DNA of 57,713 nucleotides from Thermoguttaceae bacterium. GTDB lineage: Bacteria; Planctomycetota; Planctomycetia; Pirellulales; Thermoguttaceae. The position numbers were made by a program, and so were the translations under genes. Positions 36,442-45,373 of this stretch are shown one piece after another. The DNA lies in the NCBI GenBank assembly GCA_017939795.1, contig JAGBAA010000044.1:1-57713 (forward strand), in the 5' to 3' direction. The notes beneath the pieces were generated by a model. It saw only the letters and a program-made list of their open reading frames with translations. It was not told the DNA's origin and ran no database searches. Numbering within the stretch: position 1 is the stretch's first letter; the number at the start of each line of letters is the position of its first letter.

Positions 36442-36485
36442 CAAAAAATCCACTCACCCGGACCTCACGGCTCCGGAAACAGGAA

Positions 36486-39400
36486 CTACTGAAGCATTCT
36501 CTTCAGAAGGATCACGTTCTCCGCATTATGGTTCTTCCCGCGCTCAAATCCTACCGGAATCGACCGGTCGATCAGATAGAAGGCACGGTATCGGCGAACT
36601 TCACCCGTCTGCTCTCCAAGCTCCACCGGCCCATTTCCGTCCGTCACGATATTCTCGTTCCCGTCCACCTCAAAGAACCCCATCGTCACCCAGACTGCAA
36701 ACACATTGGACCGAGTCGTCGTCAGGTTTCCAAGCCGGTAAGCATCCTTCAGGCGGAAGAACGGATGATTCGCTTCACTCGTCCCGGCATCCGCAGATAC
36801 GGCAGTCCCCTGGAAGAGCGAGAAGTCCCGCAAAACTGAACTTTCCGGTGCCTGGGCGATCGAACGGAACGGCGTATTGTTCCGCGCGTTCTGGAAATTC
36901 GTCCAAACCGAGGAGATCTCCGTCGCATTCAGATTCAGCAGTGCCGCAAGCACATTCTGATCGTAGATCGTGTTCACGTTGATCCGCCCCGGTTCACGGT
37001 ACATACTGTAGTACGCAAACGGCAAACTATCCGTCGTTCCCGCACCGCCGGCATTCTGAAGATTCGCACGGTTCAGGACCATCGGAGTGACCGTCTGCGG
37101 CGAAGGAACACGCACACATCCGAGGATCTTTCGATTGTTTCCGTCGAAATCCGGAAGGTATCCATACCGCTCCAGACCAGCATCACCTCCCGTTTCGCCA
37201 AATTCCACCTTACGCAGAAGTTCCGAACTCCGACAGAACGTCACGTTCATCAGCTCAAGAGGACTGACCGGAGGACGATTTACCCAGCCAAGCCACGGAA
37301 CCGACTCGCTCATCGTCACGCCCGTTCCGAAATTCTGATCGATCCGTTTCGCATATCCGCCGGTACCGGAATTACCATTTCCGCTCGACGTTTTATTGTG
37401 CGACTGCTTCCAGATGTTGTGCGCTCCGGAATCCGAAACCGTCTTGCCGCGTTTATGCGTCACGATCTCACCAGAAGTAAGCGATCCCTGGAATTCACTG
37501 TCTTTCTTGCTCGTACGCGCATTGATGATCTCAAGATCCACCGAAATCGAGTCGATCGTCACGTACGGATTCGTACTGGCGTCATGCCCCCGATTTGGAT
37601 TTGCAAGACGCTGAAGGTGAATGACCCGCCCCTCCTGAGGACGCAGTCCGCGGTCATTATCCAGCGGTTTGTCCAACGGAGCGTTCAACTGAAGCGTCGT
37701 ACGGTTAAAAGCCGGGTAGTTCGTATTCCGGTCTTCCGTAAGACTCATGCGGACATCTCCGTCATCCGAGATCTCCAGCATATGCTGTCCAACGTAGGCT
37801 GCGCCGTCGACCTTCTTCGACGTCATGTCGATCGTACGCTCATGATCGGCTGTCGAGATCTCCGAAACTGCCGTTTCGCCAGGATCGGCAAAACTCAGGA
37901 CGGTCGTGCCTTCCGGGCCCACCAGAACGTACTCTCCGCCGGCAAGCGACACGGAAGTCCCGCCTTTCGCTGCATGATTCGCAGCAGAACCGTCGGTCGA
38001 AGACGTGCCCGGCGCAAAATTGATCACGCGCTCTACTTTCGTAGAATCCCAGTTCGGATCCGTTTCATCCCGGGAATCGGAATCCTCTCCCACGGAAGCA
38101 TCCATGACCACCAGACGCCAGACGGAAGAATTCCCCCCCTTCTTCGTCAGATCCACATTCCGCGTACCGTTCGTGTAGAGGTCGTTCGAGATCGTCGGAA
38201 ATCTTTCGCTGTCTTTCCACGGATTGAAAATTTCCACGAAAAGAGCCCCCTGCGGACGGATCAGCTGGTCAAAGTCGCGATTCCCGTCAGGATGAAATCC
38301 TTTCAGATCCCTGAAATTATTTTTTCCCCGCTCGACGTGCGTTTCTTCCAACTCATTTTCAAGAGAGGCTTCGCTTTCGTCGGTTTCGTAGATCACCGTA
38401 TCTTTAGCGTTCTTGCGCGTTCCGTTTTTACCGCCGATGAAACCATTCGAATCCTCATGCCGAACATCAAATTCGCTATTGATCGAGTGGATCGCCATCG
38501 ATTCCACGAGCAAAAGTTCCGGACGCTCGCAGCCGTAGACCCAATTGTTTCCATCGTAGTTGAACGGCGTCATGATCGAGTCGGCATCCAGGAAATCCAC
38601 GACATTCACCGCCCACTGCGCATTATTGCGCGCACGGTTTTCGTCGCCGTCGCCCATATTCGCGTTGATGCTTCCGTTCTGGAGCATCAGATAGAGACAC
38701 TTCGCAAAAGCTTCCCGTTTCCGGAATCGGCCGTCTCCCTGGATCGGGTCATTCACATCGTTAAAGGTCGCGGCCCGCAAAAGATCCAGCGGCCAGCCGG
38801 CAAGAACTTCACGCACGGAAGAAAGTTCCCCCGCGTGATTGCGCAGATCGTTCACCAGCTCATTCGGAATGACCGGGATGTCCCAGCTTTCCGTGGTCAC
38901 GAGCGTCCGTGCGTATGCCTTCTGGTTCGCATTTCCGGAATTCTGGCTCAGACCAAGATATTTCCGCAGACGATTCGGCAAAAACGGCGAGTCGAAATCA
39001 AACGGACGCAGAAGTGCTTCCAATTCGCTCGGCGAATACGGCATATCCGTCGCGGCGGAGGGAGAACCGCTTCCCGAGGCGCGAATGCCGGAAACGTGTC
39101 CCATCCCCAGATCCAGATCGTATGGGTTCGGCGCGATGGCCCCGTTGGAGATCTGCTGAAAGTTCCCAGTGCTGGACGTCCAGACCGGTTCCGCACCGGT
39201 ACCGACCGAAAGTTTCAGAATACCGCGAATATCGTACGGCATACGCTGTACTTTGTCGCCGGTCAGTGCGCCTTCGTCAAAGTTGGCGTACCAGCCGCCT
39301 TTATGCTCGGAAGTCGCCGTCCGGTCAGGAGTCGGCGAAGCAGGATTCCGTTCCGCAGAAAAACGTCCCTTGACCAGACGATCCGAAATATTTCCGCCGC

Positions 39401-40289
39401 CAAACAGGGAATCCAGCACATTCAGCCCGACCTCTCCGGGACCACGCCCCATGCCTAAGGATTTTCCAAGCCGATCCACCACGTCGCCGTGCGCATTCAC
39501 GTTCAGACGCCCATCCATGTCTTCCACGATGATCCCGAACAGAGGCTTGAACAGCGTTCCGTTCTTCGATGCCATCGCCGGAGTCCCAAGATCAAGCCAG
39601 TAGGAGTCATGGTAGCCGTCATTGTCCGCGTCGGCCATCCCGTAATTCTTCGAGCCGTTTCGGAAGGACGTGTTTGCCGTGTCGATCCGCCCAGTCTCCG
39701 CGTTTCGCCGGGTCAGGAAGTAATTGTGTTCGTCAACGGCATCGTAGTCGCGAATATCCTGGAACGGCATCTCATTGATCATGAATTTCTTTGAATTCGT
39801 ATCGAAACCGGTTCCGTCCGGGAACGGCAGGCAATAGCAAACGTTCCCCTCATTTTTCAGAATGACTGTGCTTTTGCCATACGTTTTGCTGTCCGTATCG
39901 ACACAGGTCAGGACCCGGCCCACGTATCTTGATGCATCCGTACCAAGATTGACTTCCACCATCCCATTCACCGCCTCCTCATTCGAAACGGCGGCTGTAT
40001 CGATGAAACGCGGCGTCTGGACCCCGTACATGTCTTCAAGAAGACTGTTTCCGTGGATCGGCGATCCAGTCTCTCCAGTACCGCGAATGATCTGCATGAC
40101 CGTATCGTGAAGCATCGCATCCGGATCCACCGTCGATTCCCCCAGCTGACGGTTCTGCTCGGCAGCATCGCGGAGCTGCTCCGTCGTGAGCAGGAACGTG
40201 ACGGCAGTCAAACTGACCATGGCGAGAAGCGCAAGAACTATCATCAAAACCATTCCGCGCCGACGTGTGGAAACTGCATTCTGAACCAT
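36486..40289 (-). CDS. Giant GspK-like minor pseudopilin
   Basis: The product has 1,267 residues. The N-terminus is a prepilin-type signal, STRRRG12 followed by M13-VLMIVLALLAMVSLTAVTFLL. Position +5 after the cut is Ile, not Glu, which is typical of GspK. Near 1100-1160 is a helix-hairpin-helix-like segment, GRINVNTIYDQNVLAALLNLNATEISSVW, as in the GspK SAM-like domain (there usually P-x-x-I-N-x-N-T). GspK proteins have about 320 residues, so this is about four times longer. The extra mass lies between about 60 and 1090 and is rich in beta-strand, Asp/Asn/Gly-containing segments. It probably caps a pseudopilus. It is the last gene of the long operon, after four smaller pseudopilins. Confidence 0.72.
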   Translation of the reverse strand: MVQNAVSTRRRGMVLMIVLALLAMVSLTAVTFLLTTEQLRDAAEQNRQLGESTVDPDAMLHDTVMQIIRGTGETGSPIHGNSLLEDMYGVQTPRFIDTAAVSNEEAVNGMVEVNLGTDASRYVGRVLTCVDTDSKTYGKSTVILKNEGNVCYCLPFPDGTGFDTNSKKFMINEMPFQDIRDYDAVDEHNYFLTRRNAETGRIDTANTSFRNGSKNYGMADADNDGYHDSYWLDLGTPAMASKNGTLFKPLFGIIVEDMDGRLNVNAHGDVVDRLGKSLGMGRGPGEVGLNVLDSLFGGGNISDRLVKGRFSAERNPASPTPDRTATSEHKGGWYANFDEGALTGDKVQRMPYDIRGILKLSVGTGAEPVWTSSTGNFQQISNGAIAPNPYDLDLGMGHVSGIRASGSGSPSAATDMPYSPSELEALLRPFDFDSPFLPNRLRKYLGLSQNSGNANQKAYARTLVTTESWDIPVIPNELVNDLRNHAGELSSVREVLAGWPLDLLRAATFNDVNDPIQGDGRFRKREAFAKCLYLMLQNGSINANMGDGDENRARNNAQWAVNVVDFLDADSIMTPFNYDGNNWVYGCERPELLLVESMAIHSINSEFDVRHEDSNGFIGGKNGTRKNAKDTVIYETDESEASLENELEETHVERGKNNFRDLKGFHPDGNRDFDQLIRPQGALFVEIFNPWKDSERFPTISNDLYTNGTRNVDLTKKGGNSSVWRLVVMDASVGEDSDSRDETDPNWDSTKVERVINFAPGTSSTDGSAANHAAKGGTSVSLAGGEYVLVGPEGTTVLSFADPGETAVSEISTADHERTIDMTSKKVDGAAYVGQHMLEISDDGDVRMSLTEDRNTNYPAFNRTTLQLNAPLDKPLDNDRGLRPQEGRVIHLQRLANPNRGHDASTNPYVTIDSISVDLEIINARTSKKDSEFQGSLTSGEIVTHKRGKTVSDSGAHNIWKQSHNKTSSGNGNSGTGGYAKRIDQNFGTGVTMSESVPWLGWVNRPPVSPLELMNVTFCRSSELLRKVEFGETGGDAGLERYGYLPDFDGNNRKILGCVRVPSPQTVTPMVLNRANLQNAGGAGTTDSLPFAYYSMYREPGRINVNTIYDQNVLAALLNLNATEISSVWTNFQNARNNTPFRSIAQAPESSVLRDFSLFQGTAVSADAGTSEANHPFFRLKDAYRLGNLTTTRSNVFAVWVTMGFFEVDGNENIVTDGNGPVELGEQTGEVRRYRAFYLIDRSIPVGFERGKNHNAENVILLKRMLQ

Positions 40290-40354
40290 GTTCGAAACCC
40301 TATCGTTAAATTTTACTCTTCTGTAAAACTTTTCTGTTCACCCCAAAAAACGGA

Positions 40355-41173
40355 TCAATCCCGCTCTCCACCGCCGCGCAGATTTATCGGAACGACCTGC
40401 GTATAGGCTCCGAGCACACCACCCGGCGTCAGGATCTGTCCGGTGCTATTTCCCGTCCACTGCGGTCCGCGAAGCGTCAGGTAGATCGACCCGCCGTCAT
40501 TGTACATGCTCGAGATATGGTACCAGTGCGCATGAGACGCGGAATTCGTTCCGTTCGAATCCATCAGATAGACGTACTCGCCCGTGCGGATCTCTTCCTG
40601 ATACTCTTCCGAAAGGGAGGTGATCCGGGCATACACATTCCCGAAATCGTCGCGGATACTATCCACATTTGCAGAAATGTAGGACGTTCCCTTGGTACTT
40701 CGGCGACAGGTCACCGCAGCAGAGACTTCGCAGTAATTAGATGACAGACGGCGGATCGTGCCGATCCAGGTATAGTCGCCGTTGAGCGTCTTGTCGTAAT
40801 GCGGCGGATTGTTTTCCAGGTCTCGTCCCGCATTATTCTGACGAATGTGGTCCGAACAGTTGAAATCTTCGCCATTCATGTCCGCATCATTTCGATTCTG
40901 CGTCCCGCGGATCTGTCCGGGCATCCAATTATAGTAGACGATGCTCCCTGCGCTTGAAGATTCCACCTCCTCCATCCAATTCTGCGTCACCATCGTCTCC
41001 AGAGCCGCACGGCCGCAGTTCGCCGCCATGTCTGCACGGAAGGAATTCATCACCAGCTGTTCGCTCAGCGCGATCGCACCCGCAATGCCGAAAATACCGA
41101 TCATGATGACCGACGTAGAGACCAGGACCTCCAAGAGCGTGAAACCGCTTCTTCGTGAATTCATTCGCTGCAT
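40355..41173 (-). CDS. Pseudopilin, PilV/GspI-like
   Basis: The product has 272 residues with AAAGGAGG 7 nt before the ATG at 41173. The class III (prepilin) signal is SRRSG10 / F11-TLLE15-VLVSTSVIMIGIFGIAGAI, with Glu at +5. The rest is a globular beta-rich domain of unknown detail. PilV/GspI-like placement rests on VLVSTSVIMIGI and gene order only. The ATG overlaps the stop of the preceding gene by one base (TGATG). Confidence 0.8.
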   Translation of the reverse strand: MQRMNSRRSGFTLLEVLVSTSVIMIGIFGIAGAIALSEQLVMNSFRADMAANCGRAALETMVTQNWMEEVESSSAGSIVYYNWMPGQIRGTQNRNDADMNGEDFNCSDHIRQNNAGRDLENNPPHYDKTLNGDYTWIGTIRRLSSNYCEVSAAVTCRRSTKGTSYISANVDSIRDDFGNVYARITSLSEEYQEEIRTGEYVYLMDSNGTNSASHAHWYHISSMYNDGGSIYLTLRGPQWTGNSTGQILTPGGVLGAYTQVVPINLRGGGERD

Positions 41174-42237
41174 CAGTTGCCTCCTTTCAGGATCCGCTCT
41201 CTCGCATTGTACCGGGCTTCCGAGACATTTCCAACGCGGCTGTTCCCGGTACCAGAGAACGCATTATTCGCCGCCGTCGTGACCATGCCCGTCCGAGGAT
41301 TCACCACGACCCAGAAGGAATCCGGACTCTGAATGTTTGAATGTCCGTCTTCCGCAAGCGTGTTTCCGCTGTAGATCATCCGTTCCCAGCTCCCGACCAG
41401 AATGTAGATGCGGGAATCCGACTGCGTATCCAGATCCATCTTCGTGCCGCTGATATACAGGGAGGCCGTGCCGTCCGGATTAAAAATAACGCTCGGCGGA
41501 AATCTCCGCATATTGTTCCCGGAAACACTGTTCAGTACACCGCTCCACTGGTCCGTTCCGACACCGCTGAAGAAAAGGTCTACGATGTACCCCTTCGGCA
41601 GTGTGTAGGCAGACTCCAGACCAAGTGCTTTCGCAAACGCATTATTCACCTCGGAGACCGGGAAATAATTCACCGTGCAGTATCGATCCGTCTCGGAACC
41701 GAACTGACTGAAATCATAGTACAGCTGCTCACCATCGATGGAATCATACCATGCCTGACTATTGAGCGTGTTCCCCGACTGATTCGTCACGATAAAACGC
41801 GGCCCCGAAAAGTTCAGCTGGACCGAATCCCCTCGTTTGAGCGTCGGAAGATTCCCAGTGTTCACCGAGATCGAACTGCCGCTGAGAGAATACGTCGTCG
41901 TGACGCTCGGCGGTGCCGTAAGCTGTTCGACGGAAATGCACGCATACTTATATTCATCATGGAACGGGACCAGCGCAACACCGCAGGGCCGTCCCAGACG
42001 CACTGCACGCGCACGCGCCGACTCCAGAGCCGACTGTACGCCGCGGGCACATTCTCTTCCTACCCGGCTTTCAGCCACCGGAGCCAGGACCGGAACCGAA
42101 ACGGCCATGATGACCATCATGATCCCAACGACCACCAGGATCTCAATGAGCGTCATCCCTCGGCGTGCAGATGCGGAAATCGGCGTACCGTGCGGGATCG
42201 TCTCTTTCTTATTCAAAATGGAACTTTTCATCGGCAT
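41173..42237 (-). CDS. Pseudopilin, GspH/FimT-like
   Basis: The product has 354 residues. The prepilin cleavage site is unusually far in, SASARRG27 / M28-TLIE32-ILVVVGIMMVIMAVSVPVLAP, after a 27-residue leader. The next helix (GRECARGVQSALESARARAVRLGRPCGVALVPF) is typical for GspH/FimT minor pseudopilins. The protein is about twice the usual length (about 170), with a large C-terminal extension. The ribosome site before the ATG is weak, so translation may be coupled to the upstream gene, which ends 12 bp earlier. Confidence 0.82.
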   Translation of the reverse strand: MPMKSSILNKKETIPHGTPISASARRGMTLIEILVVVGIMMVIMAVSVPVLAPVAESRVGRECARGVQSALESARARAVRLGRPCGVALVPFHDEYKYACISVEQLTAPPSVTTTYSLSGSSISVNTGNLPTLKRGDSVQLNFSGPRFIVTNQSGNTLNSQAWYDSIDGEQLYYDFSQFGSETDRYCTVNYFPVSEVNNAFAKALGLESAYTLPKGYIVDLFFSGVGTDQWSGVLNSVSGNNMRRFPPSVIFNPDGTASLYISGTKMDLDTQSDSRIYILVGSWERMIYSGNTLAEDGHSNIQSPDSFWVVVNPRTGMVTTAANNAFSGTGNSRVGNVSEARYNARERILKGGN

Positions 42238-42249
42238 CGGTCAGCTTCA

Positions 42250-43026
42250 TTAAAGGTTGTGGTTGGTGATGTTGTCGTAATACATCGCGGTCTCTTTCGT
42301 CGAATCGGAAGAACCGCCTTCTCCCGGAGAACCGGTACTCTGATTGCCCGTCGGTTTGGAACTGTTCTGAGACATGATGATCCCGCGCGCACGGTCCGGT
42401 CCGCAGGAATAGATCAGCGGAAAAACGGCGTATCCACCGGAATCGACCTGAGCAGGATCAAACGGATCGGCATCCACACCGTTCTGGATCTTCGAAATCG
42501 CCCCATTATTGTCATCGTAATGTCCGGCCGGCCAGCGAATGAAATAAATCGGCGTTCCCCAACCGTCTACGAACTCGTTCAGCCCGTTGCCGTCCGTATC
42601 CGCGATCTCCATGCTCGTGAATGCGGAATCCGCCTCAGGCATCGACATCACGATCTGGTAAAGAAGCTCCGCAGAAGGAAATTCCGACGCATTTCGATCC
42701 CCCTGCCTGCTGGCCGCCACGACACGGCGAGGTGAATAATCCGCATGGACCTCTTCCCAATGATCCGGAAGCTCATACCGCTGAAGCTGGCGGAGGTTGG
42801 TAAGACGCTGTTCCGGCGTCCTCCCAGGTACGCGCCGATACTGATACGACGCGTATTTTTCCATCACAAAACGATTCAGCTTGCGGATCGTCGCCCGCGT
42901 CCTCGTTTCACGCGCCATGTTATCTGCCACGCGCATACCAGCTGCACTGATCCCCAGAAGCGTACCGAGAAGCGCAACGACCACCAGCATTTCCATGAGC
43001 GTAAAAGCGGTGCGTTTTGAGTTCAT
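42250..43026 (-). CDS. Pseudopilin with Ala at the cleavage site
   Basis: The product has 258 residues. The prepilin leader is short, MNSKRTA7 / F8-TLME12-MLVVVALLGTLLGISAAGM, with Glu at +5. Residue -1 is Ala rather than Gly, which prepilin peptidases accept less often. The mature part has a long charged helix (MARETRTRATIRKLNRFVMEKYASYQYRR), then a segment with DTDGNGLNEFVDGWGTPIYFIRWP, reminiscent of the calcium-binding C-terminus of GspG (DxDxxGxxEFxDxWG). It could be a second major-type pseudopilin. Confidence 0.8.
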   Translation of the reverse strand: MNSKRTAFTLMEMLVVVALLGTLLGISAAGMRVADNMARETRTRATIRKLNRFVMEKYASYQYRRVPGRTPEQRLTNLRQLQRYELPDHWEEVHADYSPRRVVAASRQGDRNASEFPSAELLYQIVMSMPEADSAFTSMEIADTDGNGLNEFVDGWGTPIYFIRWPAGHYDDNNGAISKIQNGVDADPFDPAQVDSGGYAVFPLIYSCGPDRARGIIMSQNSSKPTGNQSTGSPGEGGSSDSTKETAMYYDNITNHNL

Positions 43027-43082
43027 GCCATGTCCTTTCCAGTTAAACGGAAAACGAAACAGGATCCAGAGCCGGTCGAAAC

Positions 43083-43805
43083 TCAGTCAAGCAGGTCCTT
43101 GACTGTTTTCTTGCCAAAGTTCACGATATTATCTGCCGTGGCGGCGTTGATCCCGCCTTCTTCCACTTCGACATTCCCTTTCTGCCCCCAGTCGTCATCG
43201 AGACCGGCAGAAATGATCTGGTACGATTCCGGATTGTAGTAGTTTCCGCTCTCGTCGCCGTACGCCACGTACGTGCTGCCCGGATAGTACTTTTTGTTCC
43301 CCGTCGCACCGCGGGCCTTCAGGTAAATGTACGGTTCCGTGCACCCTTCAGGCAGATAGCGGTAGTTGCTCGAAACGCGAGCCGGATCAAATTCGAAAAA
43401 GCCGCGGGTCAGACTGCCGTTATTCTTGAGACTTTCCGGACTGCTGCCGAAGGGATTGCGCGGATTCGCATTGTGCATCCCAAGGAAAACGTAAAGCGCA
43501 TTTTCAGGAGTGACCGTCGTGTAGATCCCCGTATTCGTCGCTTCCGGATAGCATTTCCGAATGTGGTTCGTAACGAGATTGGAATTCGTCCCGTCCGGCG
43601 GATATTCGCCTCGCTCCGCTTTATACGATTCCAGCGCAAGAGAAAGCTGCTGGATCTCCGCACGAATCGCGGACTGTTTCACCGAACGCATGACCGCCGG
43701 CGCAACGCCCGCGACCATCGCCGCAAGAAGACCAATGATGATGACGACCGTGAGAAGCTCCACGAGCGTGAAACCCGAACGGCGGGTATACTGTGACGTT
43801 TTCAT
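43083..43805 (-). CDS. Major pseudopilin, GspG-like
   Basis: The product has 240 residues. The leader is MKTSQYTRRSG11 / F12-TLVE16-LLTVVIIIGLLAAMVAGVAPAVM, the canonical type IVa prepilin motif. The helix continues as SAIRAEIQQLSLALESYKAERGEYPPDGTN, the GspG pattern (ALxxYKxxxGxYP). The C-terminus includes YGDESGNYYNPESYQIISAGLDDDWG, like the calcium loop of GspG. It would be the main subunit of a type II secretion pseudopilus or type IV pilus. It is the first of five prepilin-type genes and lies 140 bp after the GspF/PilC gene, a gap that contains a possible internal promoter. Confidence 0.88.
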   Translation of the reverse strand: MKTSQYTRRSGFTLVELLTVVIIIGLLAAMVAGVAPAVMRSVKQSAIRAEIQQLSLALESYKAERGEYPPDGTNSNLVTNHIRKCYPEATNTGIYTTVTPENALYVFLGMHNANPRNPFGSSPESLKNNGSLTRGFFEFDPARVSSNYRYLPEGCTEPYIYLKARGATGNKKYYPGSTYVAYGDESGNYYNPESYQIISAGLDDDWGQKGNVEVEEGGINAATADNIVNFGKKTVKDLLD

Positions 43806-43864
43806 ATTTCTGATTCCTGGATCTGAATTTTGTGTTTCGTTTGTCTGCGTCCATGCAGAAGGTA

Positions 43865-43916
43865 ATTATACTACGTTCATCCGCAAAATTTGGTTCAAAC
43901 TTTTACGGATGAACGT
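43865..43916 (-). promoter_or_regulatory. Hairpin and possible internal promoter before the pseudopilin genes
   Basis: Perfect 11-bp arms (43873-43883 and 43906-43916, 22-nt loop) stand between the GspF-like and GspG-like genes. On the minus strand the hairpin is followed not by a T-run but by TATAAT (43865-43870), a perfect -10 whose -35 is poor. It may adjust the ratio of pseudopilin to motor mRNA. Confidence 0.45.
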
Positions 43917-43945
43917 CTTTTTCTTTCCGAAACCTTCCCGAAGCA

Positions 43946-45280
43946 TCAGCCGCCGGAGAGGTTCTGAATGAGGGAAATAAGCGGGAGGAACAGTGCAATG
44001 ACGATAAAACCGACCATACCGCCCAGACAGATGATGATGAGCGGTTCCATCAGGCTCATGAGGCTGTCCGTCAAAACAGCGACTTCTTCGTCGAACACGT
44101 CCGCCACTTTGTAGAGCATTTTGTCCAGTTCACCAGTCTCCTCACCCACGTCGATCATGTTGATGACCATGTCGTCAAGGATCCTCTGCTTCATCTTCAC
44201 CATGTACCACAGAACGCCGACCGGCCCGCAGATGAAGAACGCCCACCAGAAGACCGCCATGGGATGGAACGGCGGAAGGCAGTTCTGACGCATCGGAATG
44301 GCGATCGATTCCCCTTCCTTGATGGCGCCGAGCACTTTATCGAACAGGTTTTCGAAAACCGCGTTGCCGGCTGTTTCGCGCGTAATGGTGAACGCTTCGA
44401 TGATCGGAACGCCCGACGCGACCAGCGTACCGAGCGTACGCATCGTACGCGCCACGATATTCTTTTCGACCAGCTGACCGAAAATCGGCATCTTGAGCGT
44501 GAAGAGGTCCCAGCCTGTTTTGCACGCCTTGAATTTGCACATCGTCTTCACGAACATCACGATACCGAACGGAATGCCGGGGATCGCCCACCAGTAGATC
44601 TTGATGCCGTCCGCCATCGCAATGAGAAGGCGCGTCATGGCAGGAAGTTCCGTCCCGAAGTCGTCGAAGATCTTCTGGAATGCAGGAACGATCATGATCA
44701 TGATGAAGATCAAAATCAAAATCGCGAAACCAATGACGGCCACCGGGTAGGTCAGTGCGCCTTTGATCTTGCGCTTAAGTGCTTCGCTTCTTTCACGGAA
44801 GTCCGCAAGACGCTGAAGAATGATCTCCAGAGCACCGCCTGCCTCACCCGCCTTGATCATGTTCACGTAAAGCCGGTCAAACGCCTTCGGAGACTTCGCC
44901 ATCGCTTCGGAAAGCGTCAGACCGCCTTCGATCTCGTCGCAGACGTCGATCAGACAGTTCTTCATCGCACCCGGCTTGGACTGTTCCTGAAGGATCTTCA
45001 GACTGCGCAAAATCGGCAGACCGGCATCCTGCAAAATGGAAAGCTGACGGGTAAAGGTCGTCAGGATCTTCGACTTCACCTTACCCAGGGCAAATGACTT
45101 ACCTCGACGGGAACCGCTCTTCACTGCGGCCGCCTTGCGGTCCTTCTTCACCGCAAGTTTCGTCACGAAGTAACCCATTTGCCGAATGGTAGCCTGTGCT
45201 TCTTCCTCGTTCAGCGCATCAATGACGTCCTTAATCTCCTTGCCGGAGGAGTCCATCGCTTCAAATTGATACGTAGGCAT
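43946..45280 (-). CDS. pilC: Inner-membrane platform protein PilC/GspF
   Basis: The product has 444 residues, slightly above the family norm (about 405). Two GspF (T2SSF) domains are visible, about 100-220 (FTRQLSILQDAGLPILRSLKILQEQ...LSEAMAKSPKAFDRLYVNMIKAGEAGGALE) and about 285-425 (RTMRTLGTLVASGVPIIEAFTITRETAGN...MIDVGEETGELDKMLYKVADVFDEEV). There are three hydrophobic spans near 222-245 (VAVIGFAILILIFIMIMIVPAF), 360-380 and 415-440. The short N-terminus YQFEAMDSSGKEIKDVIDALNEEEA is the usual PilC/GspF start. It couples the cytoplasmic ATPases to pilus subunit insertion. It lies between the second PilB-like gene and the pseudopilins. Confidence 0.93.
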   Translation of the reverse strand: MPTYQFEAMDSSGKEIKDVIDALNEEEAQATIRQMGYFVTKLAVKKDRKAAAVKSGSRRGKSFALGKVKSKILTTFTRQLSILQDAGLPILRSLKILQEQSKPGAMKNCLIDVCDEIEGGLTLSEAMAKSPKAFDRLYVNMIKAGEAGGALEIILQRLADFRERSEALKRKIKGALTYPVAVIGFAILILIFIMIMIVPAFQKIFDDFGTELPAMTRLLIAMADGIKIYWWAIPGIPFGIVMFVKTMCKFKACKTGWDLFTLKMPIFGQLVEKNIVARTMRTLGTLVASGVPIIEAFTITRETAGNAVFENLFDKVLGAIKEGESIAIPMRQNCLPPFHPMAVFWWAFFICGPVGVLWYMVKMKQRILDDMVINMIDVGEETGELDKMLYKVADVFDEEVAVLTDSLMSLMEPLIIICLGGMVGFIVIALFLPLISLIQNLSGG

Positions 45281-45373
45281 GGCGTTTTCCTTGTTTTATT
45301 GAAATGTTTGAAAATCGTATTTATCTTGTTTCGTAAATCACACTGCGGCGATCTTTCTGCGGCCGTTTCGCGA

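Noticed and set aside
37398..39458. 686-codon plus-strand open frame inside the GspK-like gene
   Set aside because: It is antisense to a gene with prepilin signal and operon context. Its composition is that of a shadow frame.
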